A stretch of DNA of 64,000 bases from Candidatus Dadabacteria bacterium. GTDB lineage: Bacteria > Desulfobacterota_D > UBA1144 > Nemesobacterales > Nemesobacteraceae. The stretch covers positions 33,476 through 97,475 of the forward strand of contig VXNX01000003.1 of NCBI GenBank assembly GCA_009840385.1. The letters are read 5' to 3'. Below are positions 24,101 to 32,772 of this stretch, in pieces (the first letter of the stretch is position 1; each line of letters opens with the position of its first letter). Under the pieces are notes generated by a model. It was not told where the DNA came from. It did no database searches and saw nothing but the letters and a program-made list of their open reading frames with translations. The translations under genes were made by a program, and so were the position numbers.

Positions 24101-24593
24101 ATATCTCCTTGTAGATCGAAGCGATTTTTGTCTGTTCCTTTAAGTCCTTTTTGAAAATTGCCTGGGAAAGTTCACTGCTCATGCACCCGGAGAGGACTAT
24201 GAGTCCCTCGTTGTGCTCAGCCAGCATCTCGTGGTCAACGCGCGGGCGGCGGTAAAAACCTTCGAAGTATCCCTTAGTTACGAGCCTTGAGAGGTTCCTG
24301 TATCCCTGCTCGTTCATGCAGAGCACGGTCAGGTGGTAGTTTTTTCCGTCAGAAGGCTTCTCAAGCTTGAGAGTGGGGGTTACGTAGAGCTCGCATCCTA
24401 TTATGGGCTTTACGCCCCCGGCTTTTGCTTTTTCGAAAAACTCGTAGGCGCCGAAGAGATTTCCGTGATCGGTGACTGCGACGGCGGGCATGGAGTGGCT
24501 CTCGGCTCTTTCGATCAGCTCGTCGAACTTTATCGAACCGTCAAGAAGCGAGTACTGCGAATGTAAATGTAGGTGAACGAAGGAGTCTGCCAT
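21156..24593 (-). CDS. dnaE: DNA polymerase III alpha subunit
   Basis: 1145 aa, DnaE1 type. The N-terminal PHP domain (FVHLHLHSQYSLLDGSIK, VTDHGNLFGA) is followed by the C-family polymerase core with GPGRGSAAGSLVAYALGIT and the catalytic acids in MPDIDVDFCGEHRDELIRYV, then ALYRPGPLDSGM and AYAMITYQTAYLKAHYPAEFMAA. A helix-hairpin-helix and an OB-fold (VRIAGVVRSIEIKNTKKGTSLIGYLTLED) close it. It is the replicative polymerase of the holoenzyme. The ATG at 24593 has no ribosome site and TATAAT lies only 13 nt upstream. Confidence 0.97.
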   Translation of the reverse strand: MADSFVHLHLHSQYSLLDGSIKFDELIERAESHSMPAVAVTDHGNLFGAYEFFEKAKAGGVKPIIGCELYVTPTLKLEKPSDGKNYHLTVLCMNEQGYRNLSRLVTKGYFEGFYRRPRVDHEMLAEHNEGLIVLSGCMSSELSQAIFKKDLKEQTKIASIYKEIFGDRYYLEVQAIALEEQRRINRGLRRIGERLGIKLAATNDCHFLTREDYKSHDALLCIQTGSMVADQKRMRFQSDDFYVKTREEMARDMEGFEDALEEAVRISERCDFEFKSDGYRFPEYVPPEGKSLDEFIREISGKNLERILRENEIPEEDHEAYRERLRSELDTICKMGFSAYFLVVSDFIFHAKKNDIPVGPGRGSAAGSLVAYALGITAMDPIRHNLIFERFLNPERVSMPDIDVDFCGEHRDELIRYVTEKYGADKVAQIGTFGTMSSKAVIKDVGRVMGLAYSEVDRLSKLVPSFRGKVFSIEEAVNRVKEIKERLSENKQLAEVVELARSLENMVRHSSTHAAGVVISNEPLADYIPLYKGSKNEIVTQFDMSSIEKLGYVKFDFLGLKTLTIIDKAVKYVRENEKEFDLDKVPLDDPKVYALLREGATMGIFQVESSGMKDLLARLRPTEFEDITAALALYRPGPLDSGMAEEFTRRKGGEKVDFPHPALQEILGETYGLFVYQEQIMQTASELAGFTMGEADLLRRAMGKKKSSEMRAQRKRFLTGAEKKGIEPKKAAELFDTLEKFAEYSFNKSHSAAYAMITYQTAYLKAHYPAEFMAAFMSVEANNMDKVISGITECRKLGIDVLQPDINRSSSGFTVSEGKIRFGFTAIKYVGDSLTEEIVSSREKDGEFESVFDFCARVDSRKLNRKAFESLIRGGAFDSLESNRARLFASCESLLGYNSIKQHTSANGQGMLFDLPNSVAAPTLAEREPWDNRIRIENELDVLGFFISSHPLQKYSSELEKYSLLHDAESIKQAKDGSEVRIAGVVRSIEIKNTKKGTSLIGYLTLEDLNGLTEAIVFNDTLQKSRVLLEQKVEPIIVKGRVEVSDEKIRLLASDISSLKEARTNSAVCISISSESASEQSILSLREILEKFPGGSTVIIDMKTDHSEAVLRVGNCKVDFGDELIENVEGLLGEGAVTLRESSFA

Positions 24594-24606
24594 CGCGGGT
24601 TACTGA

Positions 24607-24612
24607 ATTATA
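24607..24612 (-). promoter_or_regulatory. -10 box of dnaE with very short leader
   Basis: A perfect TATAAT on the minus strand ends 13 nt before the dnaE ATG. No convincing -35 is seen. A start about 7 nt downstream would give a leader of about 6 nt. Confidence 0.35.
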
Positions 24613-24721
24613 CATTTTTCCTCGGTTTCATCCAGTAGTGGGAGAAAATGACAACCGGGTTTTAATCAAGTAAATTAAAGAGTCCGGTTACGGACAAAAC
24701 GGGTGGTTAAATCTTTACGTC

Positions 24722-26257
24722 ATGCACGAGGAAACGGAGCTCAAGCTCTCCCTTTCGCCTTCCGTGGCGAGTCGGATTCTACGCTACAAGGGACTCAGGC
24801 CCCACCGCAAGGGCCGCCGCGTAAAGCGCCATCTAGTGAGCACCTATTTCGATACTCCCCGCCATGCGCTTAGAAAATCCGACATAGTGCTTCGGGTGCG
24901 CGATAACGGCAAGGGCAGGGAGCAGACCGTGAAAGCGCCGTTCCAGGGCCCCGCGGGCCTCCAGAATTTCCGCGAATGGACCGTGCCGGTAAACGGTGAC
25001 TGTCCTAATCTCTGTGCGGTGGACGACCCTGCGCTCTCGCGCAAGCTTTCCCGCCGGCGTTACGAAAAGCGCCTGCGTCCAGTGTTCACAACGGACTTTG
25101 AGCGCGAAGCGGTTTATATCAGGACCAATGGTACCGAATTCGAGCTTGCGGTTGATCAGGGGGTGATTTGCGCCGAGACGCGCGGGGGACGCGTAGAGGA
25201 ACGTATCTGCGAAGCGGAATTCGAACTGCTCTCAGGCGACCCGGCTCACATGTTCGATATAGCACTTGAGCTCTGCGAAACTTACGACATACGGCTCGGT
25301 CATCTTACCAAGGCGCAGAGGGGTTATGCACTTGCGAGGCCGGCCCTTCGGCCAAGACCCCTTAAGGCCCCGAAGGTTGCGCTCACAGAGGAGATGAGCG
25401 TGGGAGAGGCGTTTAATTTCATCATCTCGGGCGCCCTTGAACACATGTTCGCAAACGAGATTCCGACCCTCGAGGGTAAAGCAGAAGGGGTGCACCAGAC
25501 GAGGGTGGCGATGAGGCGTGTGCGCGCGGCGCTTCGCGCTTTCAAGAGAATACTTCCCTACGACAAGAGAAAGGCGTTTAACGGAGAGTTCCGATGGTTT
25601 CAGCAACGACTGGCTCCGGCCCGCGACTGGCAGGTCTTTTTGAGCGAAACGCTTCCAAAGATAGCCGCTGTCGCTCCCGAGCAGGAAGAGGTGATAAAGC
25701 GTCTTCGGCGCATCGCGCGCGCCGAGCGCCGCCGCGCCGTGGGAGACGCTGCCGCTTACCTTGAGAGCCGCCGCTACGCCCGGCTGCTTCTTCAGTTCGA
25801 GCGATGGATTGCGTCTTTAGAGAAAGAAATCGGTTCCAAGGCTTTCGATCAGCCGGTAAAGCCGTTTGCAAAAAGCGTGCTCAGGAGAACGTGGCGCTAT
25901 TTTCTCGAGGATACGAGGCCTCTTTCGCGCCTTCCTGACGAGGATCTTCACGAAATAAGAAAGCGGGGGAAAAAGGCCCGCTACGCAACGCAGTTTTTTA
26001 ACTCGCTCTGGAGCGGTCCCGAGGTTCCGCCCTTCATGAAACTCATGGGACGCTTCCAGGACAGCCTTGGAAAGACAAACGACGCGATAGTCGCGCGGCA
26101 TATCCTCGCGGCGGTCAAGCCCGGGAGGCTTGATCCCTCGGTAATCCGCCTCGCGCAGGAATGGTCCCAGGCCCGGGTCAGAAAGTGCCTTCGCACGGCG
26201 CAGCCGCAGTGGAGGCGCCTCGGGAGGATTACCCCGTTTTGGGAGACGGCGCGGTGA
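24722..26257 (+). CDS. CYTH-CHAD domain protein
   Basis: 511 aa. The N-terminal CYTH domain (about 1-205) opens with the metal-binding ExExK signature (EETELKL) and has many basic residues lining the predicted tunnel (KRHLVSTYFDTPRHALRKSDIVLRVRDN), as in triphosphate tunnel metalloenzymes. The C-terminal CHAD domain (about 220-505) is helical and Arg/Lys/His-rich: VHQTRVAMRRVRAALRAFKRIL and LHEIRKRGKKARYATQFF carry the conserved histidines. CYTH enzymes cleave triphosphates; CHAD domains bind polyphosphate and localise to its granules. The gene is directly upstream of ppk1 and ppx on the same strand, which strongly supports a polyphosphate role. Confidence 0.9.
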   Translation: MHEETELKLSLSPSVASRILRYKGLRPHRKGRRVKRHLVSTYFDTPRHALRKSDIVLRVRDNGKGREQTVKAPFQGPAGLQNFREWTVPVNGDCPNLCAVDDPALSRKLSRRRYEKRLRPVFTTDFEREAVYIRTNGTEFELAVDQGVICAETRGGRVEERICEAEFELLSGDPAHMFDIALELCETYDIRLGHLTKAQRGYALARPALRPRPLKAPKVALTEEMSVGEAFNFIISGALEHMFANEIPTLEGKAEGVHQTRVAMRRVRAALRAFKRILPYDKRKAFNGEFRWFQQRLAPARDWQVFLSETLPKIAAVAPEQEEVIKRLRRIARAERRRAVGDAAAYLESRRYARLLLQFERWIASLEKEIGSKAFDQPVKPFAKSVLRRTWRYFLEDTRPLSRLPDEDLHEIRKRGKKARYATQFFNSLWSGPEVPPFMKLMGRFQDSLGKTNDAIVARHILAAVKPGRLDPSVIRLAQEWSQARVRKCLRTAQPQWRRLGRITPFWETAR

Positions 26258-26345
26258 GTCCGACTTTTCACGCGCCGGGTAATTATGTAAACTCACGGAT
26301 TGTGGGTGTTAAGACGCAGAATGTTATCGCCTAGGGAGACTGCAG

Positions 26346-28499
26346 ATGGCTTCTTCGGTAACGGATATTTCAAGCAAGAGGGTCTCGCTTCGTTCTTCGG
26401 AACGATATATCAACAGGGAGCTTTCCTGGCTTGATTTTAACCTGCGGGTTCTTGAGACGGCGGCCAGTAAGAATGTTCCGCTTCTTGAGAGGGTGCGTTT
26501 TCTCTCAATCTCCGCGAGCAACCTCGATGAGTTCTACATGGTCAGGGTGGCGGGTCTCGCGGGACAGGTTATGGAGGGAGTTACCGATCGCAGCAAGGAC
26601 GGCCTTACGCCATCCCAGCAGCTGGAAGCCATAAGGGAAAAGGTCCATTTCCTGCTTGACAGCCAGTACGAGTGCGAAAAAGAACTGTTTTCCCTCTGCA
26701 AGAAGGCCGGGATCAAGATCGTAACTCCCGAGAAACTCGACCGCTCAGGTGCCAAGTGGCTTTCCGAGTGGTTCTCGAAAAAGCTTTTTCCGGTGCTTAC
26801 CCCGCTTGCCATAGACCCGGCGCATCCGTTCCCCTTCATACAGAGCGGGAGCCTCGTGTGCGCTGTCCAGCTCGGTCGCGCCGAGGACGGAAAGCGCATG
26901 AAGGGTCTCATGCTGCTGCCTTCCCAGGTGGAGCGCTTCATAAGGGTTCCGGGAGGAAAAAAAATCCAGTTTGTCCCGATTGAGAAGGTCATTGAGCACA
27001 ACATGAAATCCCTCTTCCCGGGTTTTGAAGTGGAGGACAACGGAATCTTCCAGATCACCCGAGACAGCCTTCTTGAGATAGACGAGGACGCGGAAGACCT
27101 GGTCGAGACGTTTGAGACGGCGCTTAAGCAGCAGCGCAGGGGGGGATCGGTGATCAGGGTTGACGTCAACGCGGACATGCCGGATGCTATTGCCGACTTC
27201 ATAATGGACAAGCTTGAGGCCCGTGACGCGCATTTTTTCAGGATCAAGGGGATGCTCGGGCTTGAGAGCGTGAAGCAGATAATACTGGATGAGCGGAGCG
27301 ACCTTCTTTACAAGCGCATGAGCATCCGCTACCCCGAGCGGGTCAGGGAATTCGGAGGCGATGTGATAGCCGCCATAGGGCAGAAGGATTTCGTCGTTCA
27401 CCACCCCTACGAGAGTTTTGACGTCGTGGTCGAGTTCCTGAAACAGGCCGCGGCGGATCCGGCGGTCGTCGCGATCAAGCAGACACTTTACCGCACCTCG
27501 GAAGACTCCCCGATAGTGAAGAGGCTCATAGAGGCCGCCGAGGCCGGAAAATCCGTAACCGCCATGGTGGAACTCAAGGCCCGTTTCGACGAGGAGGCCA
27601 ACATCCGCTGGGCTCATGACCTCGAGGACGCGGGGGTTCAGGTCGTGTTCGGATTCATCGATCTTAAGACCCACGCCAAGGTATCGCTGGTGGTGAGAAG
27701 GGAAGGTTCTGACATCCGCACCTACACCCACTTTGGCACCGGCAACTATCACCCCGTAAACGCCAAGATATACACGGATCTCAGCTATTTCACGGCCGAC
27801 GAGGCGCTCGGCCGCGACGCCGCCAAGCTTTTTAACTACATGACTGGCTACGCCACTCCGAAGAAGATGGAGAGGATATTTTTCTCTCCCGTCACTATGC
27901 GCCCGAAGGTGCTTGAGCTGATAAGGGACGAGATAGACCATGCGAAGGCCGGTCGCCCCGCGGTGATATGGGCCAAGATGAATTCCCTGGTGGACAGCAA
28001 GATCATAGACGCGCTTTACGCGGCGAGCCGCGCGGGGGTGAGAATCGAGCTTTTCGTTCGGGGAATATGCTGCCTGAGGCCCGGGGTTCCAGGGCTTTCC
28101 GAGAACATCAGGGTAAAGAGCATCGTGGGACGTTTCCTCGAGCACAGCAGGGTCATCTGTTTCGGTGCCGGGGAGGGGCTTCCCTCTAATGCCTGCAAGG
28201 TTTTCATCTCATCTGCCGACTGGATGCCCCGAAATCTCGACCGCAGGGTGGAATCTCTGGTTCCGATCGAAAACGCCACCGTGAAGAAGCAGCTTGTTGA
28301 GCAGGTGATGGTAGCTAATCTAAACGACGTAGCTAACAGCTGGGAGATGGGGCCCGACGGCTCTTTCCGCAAGCTTAAAAGCGATTCGGACAGTTTCTCG
28401 GCTCACAAATACTTTATGACCAACCCCAGTCTTTCGGGAAGAGGCAAGGCGCTTGCCGAATCCCGGCCGCTAATGCCGGCTGAGTTTGTGCAGGAATAA
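26346..28499 (+). CDS. ppk1: Polyphosphate kinase 1
   Basis: 717 aa, full length. The N-domain starts YINRELSWLDFNLRVLETA. The PLD-like catalytic domains hold the phosphohistidine in THFGTGNYHPVNAKIYTDLSYFT (His near residue 467) and the VAIKQTLYRTSEDSPIV and ELKARFDEEANIRWA segments. GGGAG about 7 nt upstream supports ATG 26346. The enzyme makes polyphosphate from ATP reversibly. It follows the CHAD gene by 88 nt and is followed at once by ppx, so synthesis and breakdown are encoded together. Confidence 0.97.
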   Translation: MASSVTDISSKRVSLRSSERYINRELSWLDFNLRVLETAASKNVPLLERVRFLSISASNLDEFYMVRVAGLAGQVMEGVTDRSKDGLTPSQQLEAIREKVHFLLDSQYECEKELFSLCKKAGIKIVTPEKLDRSGAKWLSEWFSKKLFPVLTPLAIDPAHPFPFIQSGSLVCAVQLGRAEDGKRMKGLMLLPSQVERFIRVPGGKKIQFVPIEKVIEHNMKSLFPGFEVEDNGIFQITRDSLLEIDEDAEDLVETFETALKQQRRGGSVIRVDVNADMPDAIADFIMDKLEARDAHFFRIKGMLGLESVKQIILDERSDLLYKRMSIRYPERVREFGGDVIAAIGQKDFVVHHPYESFDVVVEFLKQAAADPAVVAIKQTLYRTSEDSPIVKRLIEAAEAGKSVTAMVELKARFDEEANIRWAHDLEDAGVQVVFGFIDLKTHAKVSLVVRREGSDIRTYTHFGTGNYHPVNAKIYTDLSYFTADEALGRDAAKLFNYMTGYATPKKMERIFFSPVTMRPKVLELIRDEIDHAKAGRPAVIWAKMNSLVDSKIIDALYAASRAGVRIELFVRGICCLRPGVPGLSENIRVKSIVGRFLEHSRVICFGAGEGLPSNACKVFISSADWMPRNLDRRVESLVPIENATVKKQLVEQVMVANLNDVANSWEMGPDGSFRKLKSDSDSFSAHKYFMTNPSLSGRGKALAESRPLMPAEFVQE

Positions 28500-28503
28500 T
28501 TTT

Positions 28504-30045
28504 ATGACAGAAATATCTCCTTCCGCCACGCCATTCGGCGAGGGTGGGACTGTAGCGGTAATCGACGTGGGATCAAACTCCATACGTCTTGTTGTCTACA
28601 AGGGACCTAGGCGTGCCCCGCTTCCGATACTCGACGAGAAAGTTTCCTGCGGCTTGGGGCGCGGGATGAATTCAGAGGGCATGATGTCACCGCAGAGCAT
28701 GGATCTCGCCCTCCGAACCGTGAGGCGCTTCGTTGATATCGCACGCTCGATGAGGGTCTCCGGCATAAAGGCCGTTGCCACCGCCGCGGTGAGGAACGCC
28801 GCAAACGGTCCCGATCTCAAAGAGGCTATTGAGCGGGAATGCGGGATTTCGCTCTGGGTGCTCTCTGGCATGGAGGAAGCGAGGCTTTCCGCGCTCGGTA
28901 CTCTCTGCGCCATCCCCGACGCTGACGGTGTGATGGGAGACATAGGCGGCGGGAGCCTTGAACTGGTAGAGATTTGCGAGGGGGAAATAAGAAGTCACGC
29001 CACGTTGCCGCTGGGCACTATCCCGCTTCTTGAAAGTGGCCTCAGTCCCGCAAAGGCCGCCAAGAAACTGATCACTCCCTGCCTTGAAGAGCTTCCCTGG
29101 CTTAAGGACGCGAAGAAAAAAACCTTCTACGCCGTCGGGGGTTCGTGGCGTGCTCTTGCGAAAAGACACATGGAGTCTGAGGACTACCCGCTTCGCATAG
29201 TTCACGGCTACAGTCTTTCCAGTTCCAGGGCACTTGAGATGACCCAGGAGATAGTTGATATATCCCCGGGTTCACTTCGGAGTCTCTGGATCATAGGAAG
29301 AAACAGGATGGAATCCGCCCCATACGCCGCCGCGCTTATGAAAAGCCTTCTGAAAAGAACAGGGGTAAGAGATCTTATGTTCTGTACATACGGCCTTCGA
29401 GAAGGGTGCATATATGATGATCTTCCACCGGAGCAGCGTTCCCTGGATCCTCTTATTGTCATGTGCCGGGAAATCGCGCTCAAGATGGGAAGATCGGTTG
29501 AAGACGGCGAGTCTTTCTGTAGGTGGATAGAGCCGGCGATTCCCGATGAATACTCCGGGAATCCGAGGCTGAGATTAGCCGCATGCCATCTTTCAGACAT
29601 AGGGATTTCCGAACACCCCGAGTACCGGGCCGAGCAGGTGTTTTTGAGGATACTGCGGATGCCGCTTGTGGGAATTACACACCCTGAAAGGGTAAGGGTA
29701 GCTTTTTCCGTCGCCTCAAGGCACGCGGCGATTGGAAACTTGGTCCGCCGCTGGGAAGTTTCGGATTTTCTTTCCGGAAACGATATTGAGGAAGCCAGAG
29801 TTGTCGGGCTTGCGCTTCGCTTGGCCTACACGGTTTCGGGAGGGGTGACGCGGATCCTTGAGAGCACTAGGCTCGAGAGAGCCGGAGAAAAGCTTACTTT
29901 GCATATGCCGAACCAGATACCCCATCCTGAGACTGTAGGTCGACGTCTTGGAGCCCTAGCCAAAGCAGTAGGATGCGATTACGAGACGGTCGCACGGGGG
30001 GATGGCGAAGAGGAATCATTGGGTAGGGAGTTTAAGTTTGTGTAG
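28504..30045 (+). CDS. ppx: Exopolyphosphatase (Ppx/GppA family)
   Basis: About 513 aa from ATG 28504 (an upstream GTG at 28486 overlaps ppk1 and is less likely). An ASKHA fold: TVAVIDVGSNSIRLVVYKG (phosphate 1), AVATAAVRNAANGPDL, WVLSGMEEARLSALGTL, and VMGDIGGGSLELVEI (phosphate 2), typical of Ppx/GppA. A C-terminal helical region with HD-like character follows. It removes terminal phosphate from polyphosphate, or from pppGpp in GppA; neighbouring ppk1 favours polyphosphate. The ATG is 4 nt after the ppk1 stop. Confidence 0.93.
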   Translation: MTEISPSATPFGEGGTVAVIDVGSNSIRLVVYKGPRRAPLPILDEKVSCGLGRGMNSEGMMSPQSMDLALRTVRRFVDIARSMRVSGIKAVATAAVRNAANGPDLKEAIERECGISLWVLSGMEEARLSALGTLCAIPDADGVMGDIGGGSLELVEICEGEIRSHATLPLGTIPLLESGLSPAKAAKKLITPCLEELPWLKDAKKKTFYAVGGSWRALAKRHMESEDYPLRIVHGYSLSSSRALEMTQEIVDISPGSLRSLWIIGRNRMESAPYAAALMKSLLKRTGVRDLMFCTYGLREGCIYDDLPPEQRSLDPLIVMCREIALKMGRSVEDGESFCRWIEPAIPDEYSGNPRLRLAACHLSDIGISEHPEYRAEQVFLRILRMPLVGITHPERVRVAFSVASRHAAIGNLVRRWEVSDFLSGNDIEEARVVGLALRLAYTVSGGVTRILESTRLERAGEKLTLHMPNQIPHPETVGRRLGALAKAVGCDYETVARGDGEEESLGREFKFV

Positions 30046-30084
30046 AATTTATTCCGACTCCTAGCTGTTTACGGGTCGGGGCGG

Positions 30085-30987
30085 ATGAAATTACTCGAGG
30101 CAATAGATAACCTGAATATCTGGAAGCGAGGGGACAAAAGAGCCCCTCACAAGCCTCTACTTCTTCTATATGCGCTTGCTGAACAAGTCCGGGACCCAAA
30201 CGCCAAATTTGAGTTCTCTCGCATAGAAGAAGATCTTGATCAGTTGTTAAATGATTTTTATAAATCATTTCCTGGGCGCAGACATCATGTAAATGACCCT
30301 TTCTGGCGTTTGCGCGGGGATGGAATCTGGGAAGTTGAATACGACGGAATAATAAGACAAACCAGTTCTGGAAGTGCTTACGTAAGTGATCTGAGAAAAT
30401 GTAATGCTACGGGCTTGTTCTCCAAAGAAGTTGCTCGAGAAATAAAGGAGAACCCTGAAATTGCTCTACAGGCTGCACGGAAGTTGCTTAATGGACATTT
30501 CCCAGAATCGTTGCATCAGGACATACTGGAAACGGTAGGCTTAGATTACAAGACAATTTCTGCCGAAGAATACATTTCCAAGAAAACCAAAAGAGACAGT
30601 AGATTTCGGCAGAAGGTTCTTCACGCTTACGGTTACAGTTGTGCAGTGTGCGGTTTTAATCTGCGCATGAAAACTTTACCCGTTGCCCTTGAAGCTGCAC
30701 ATATCAAGTGGCATCAGCATGGAGGACCTGACACCGAGAACAATGGTCTTGCCCTCTGCGCCACACACCACAAATTACTTGACTCAGGGGTACTGGCACT
30801 CTCTGATAATTATCAAATCATTCTTTCAGAGTGGATATTTGATCCCGACCGAGAAAACAGTTTTATACGGGAGCACCATAAGCGTAAAATCAGATTGCCC
30901 AGAAACAGCAATCATTTCCCAAGGACGGATTACATCCGCTGGCACAGAAAAGAAGTGTTCAAAGAACCCGAACTGGTTTTGATTTAA
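30085..30987 (+). CDS. HNH endonuclease of phosphorothioate-DNA-binding type (SBD-HNH)
   Basis: 300 aa. The N-terminal half (1-160) begins LNIWKRGDKRAPHKPLLLLYALA and has GRRHHVNDPFWRLRGDGIWEVE, matching the sulfur-binding domain of ScoMcrA-like type IV restriction enzymes that recognise phosphorothioate-modified DNA. The C-terminal half is an HNH nuclease: CAVCG (C186, C189), LEAAHIKWHQHGGPDTENNGLALCATHHKLLD (H206, N220, C225, H228). The family cuts foreign DNA carrying backbone sulfur. Base composition is visibly lower in GC than the flanking polyphosphate genes, suggesting recent acquisition. No dnd or ssp modification genes are in the window. It ends 20 nt from the convergent acyl-CoA ligase. 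Confidence 0.8.
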   Translation: MKLLEAIDNLNIWKRGDKRAPHKPLLLLYALAEQVRDPNAKFEFSRIEEDLDQLLNDFYKSFPGRRHHVNDPFWRLRGDGIWEVEYDGIIRQTSSGSAYVSDLRKCNATGLFSKEVAREIKENPEIALQAARKLLNGHFPESLHQDILETVGLDYKTISAEEYISKKTKRDSRFRQKVLHAYGYSCAVCGFNLRMKTLPVALEAAHIKWHQHGGPDTENNGLALCATHHKLLDSGVLALSDNYQIILSEWIFDPDRENSFIREHHKRKIRLPRNSNHFPRTDYIRWHRKEVFKEPELVLI

Positions 30988-31007
30988 CAACTCGAGATGC
31001 GGTTTCT

Positions 31008-32714
31008 TTACCTTTTTAGCTTGTAACCGGTCTTCACCATGTCCCAGGTGTCTTTCGTTACTCCCTGTTCACGAAGCTTGTTTTTCTGGGTTCTCTGCGT
31101 GCCTGTCTTGGGGAAGGAATCAACGAATCTTATGAACCTCGGGATCATGAAATAGGGCATCCTGGGCTGCAGGTAGTCCATGAGTTCCGGGGGATCTATC
31201 TCTTTTCCTTCCTTCGGAATCACGAGTATCATGAGTTCGTCTTCTGCGTATTTCCCGGCTTCTGACTTTATGCCTATCGCGGCCGACTCCTCGACATCGG
31301 GGTAGGAGTTGACGATCTTCTCCACTTCGAAGGAGCTTATGTTCTCGCCCCTTCTTCTTATGTAGTCCTTAACCCTGTCGACAAAGTATATGTAGCCGTC
31401 TTTGTCCATTCTTCCCGCGTCGCCGGTGTGGAACCAGAAGTTTCTGAAGTCCTCGACGGTCTTCTCAGGCATCTTGTGATAGTAGTGAAGCATCACGTTC
31501 GGTATCCTGGGGCGTACTATGATTTCCCCTATATCCCCCCTCGGCACTTCTTCGTCCGTCTCCGGGTCGGCGACCTTTATCTCGTAGTTGGGGGCTTCCT
31601 TTCCGCAGGACCCCACCCTGAAGGGTTCTCCAGGTCTCATCCAGGTGCACTGGCCTATTTCCGTCAGGCCGTAGCCTTCCATGAACTTTATCCCGAAGCG
31701 CTCCATGAACTCCTCTATCATGTCGTGGGGGGCTGGGGAGCCCAGGACGAGCTTTATTTTATGTTGCCCCTCCTCAGGCACGGGAGGGGTGTTCCAGAGA
31801 AAATACGACATGGTCCCCACGGTGTTGAACTTTGTCACCTCGTGGTCGACCATCCATTTCCAGAAGCGGCTTGAACTGTATTTTTCCTCCACCACAGTTT
31901 TTGCTCCCTTTATCAGTGCCGGATAGACGGTCATCACCATAGCATTTGAATGGAAAAGCGGAAGGCAGGTGAAGCAAACGTCATCAGGGCCGATGTCCAT
32001 TATCTCGGCGTAGTTTCTCGCGCTGCTGTAATCGGCGGCGCAAGGTCTCATGACCCCCTTTGAGCGGCCCGTGGTGCCGGAGGTGTACATGAGCCTTGCG
32101 TAGTCCATGAAGGTAACCTCGACATCCGGCTCCCTGCCCGAGCCCGAGCTTATGAATTCTGAATAGGAGATCATCTTGGGGAAATTGTATCCGTGTTTTT
32201 TGAACTTCCTGTTCCCGCTCCTTGTCCAGACTATGACATGGCGAAGCTTGGAGAGATTCTTCGCTATGGGGGGCATGCGGTCCAGATACTCTTCGGCTAT
32301 GAAAAGCACCTCAGCGTCTGAGCTGTCGATTATATATTCAAGAAAATCCATCTTGTAGGCCGTGTTTATGGGGACCATCACGGCTCCCATCTTGAGGATT
32401 CCGAACCAGATTATTACGTAGTCATCGGAGTTTGGCATGTAGACGGCGACTTTTTTCGCTTTTTCCACCCCGAGGCCGCAAAGGGCGTTTGCCACACGGT
32501 TGGCGAGACGGTTTGTCTGGTAGAAGCTAAGCGGCTTTTTGTAGCCGAACTGAAGGAAGGGCTTTTTGCCCAGTTTTTTCGCCTGTTCCCTGAGCACCTT
32601 GGGAAGCACCCAGTCCGACCTGTCTTCCTTCAGGTACCAGTTGACGTCGAATTTCCCGTTCTCGCGCTTGTAAGTGACGGGATGCATTAGGTCCTTAGGT
32701 TTTTTTCTTGTCAT
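31008..32714 (-). CDS. ATP-dependent acyl-CoA ligase
   Basis: 568 aa, complete ANL-superfamily enzyme. The P-loop LMYTSGTTGRSKGVMRP, the A5 motif FMEGYGLTEIGQC, the hinge FHTGDAGRMDKDGYIYFVDRVKDYIRRRGENISSFEVEKIV and the C-terminal Lys motif (TGTQRTQKNKLRE) are all intact. The closest impression is the CaiC/carnitine-CoA ligase or medium- to long-chain fatty acyl-CoA synthetase group, but the acyl substrate cannot be told from sequence. The ATG at 32714 has a good GGAGAG ribosome site. Downstream of tatC on the same strand with a 58-nt gap. Confidence 0.85.
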   Translation of the reverse strand: MTRKKPKDLMHPVTYKRENGKFDVNWYLKEDRSDWVLPKVLREQAKKLGKKPFLQFGYKKPLSFYQTNRLANRVANALCGLGVEKAKKVAVYMPNSDDYVIIWFGILKMGAVMVPINTAYKMDFLEYIIDSSDAEVLFIAEEYLDRMPPIAKNLSKLRHVIVWTRSGNRKFKKHGYNFPKMISYSEFISSGSGREPDVEVTFMDYARLMYTSGTTGRSKGVMRPCAADYSSARNYAEIMDIGPDDVCFTCLPLFHSNAMVMTVYPALIKGAKTVVEEKYSSSRFWKWMVDHEVTKFNTVGTMSYFLWNTPPVPEEGQHKIKLVLGSPAPHDMIEEFMERFGIKFMEGYGLTEIGQCTWMRPGEPFRVGSCGKEAPNYEIKVADPETDEEVPRGDIGEIIVRPRIPNVMLHYYHKMPEKTVEDFRNFWFHTGDAGRMDKDGYIYFVDRVKDYIRRRGENISSFEVEKIVNSYPDVEESAAIGIKSEAGKYAEDELMILVIPKEGKEIDPPELMDYLQPRMPYFMIPRFIRFVDSFPKTGTQRTQKNKLREQGVTKDTWDMVKTGYKLKR

Positions 32715-32772
32715 TTTTCTCTCCTTTTCCGTACCGGGGCGGGCTTCTCAATTAGGGGTCAGGTCTTTCCAC

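Noticed and set aside
26745-28145. Open frame of 466 codons on the minus strand opposite ppk1
   Set aside because: It is a shadow of the highly conserved ppk1 reading frame; the translated sequence is rich in His/Arg/Val with no recognisable domain or ribosome site.
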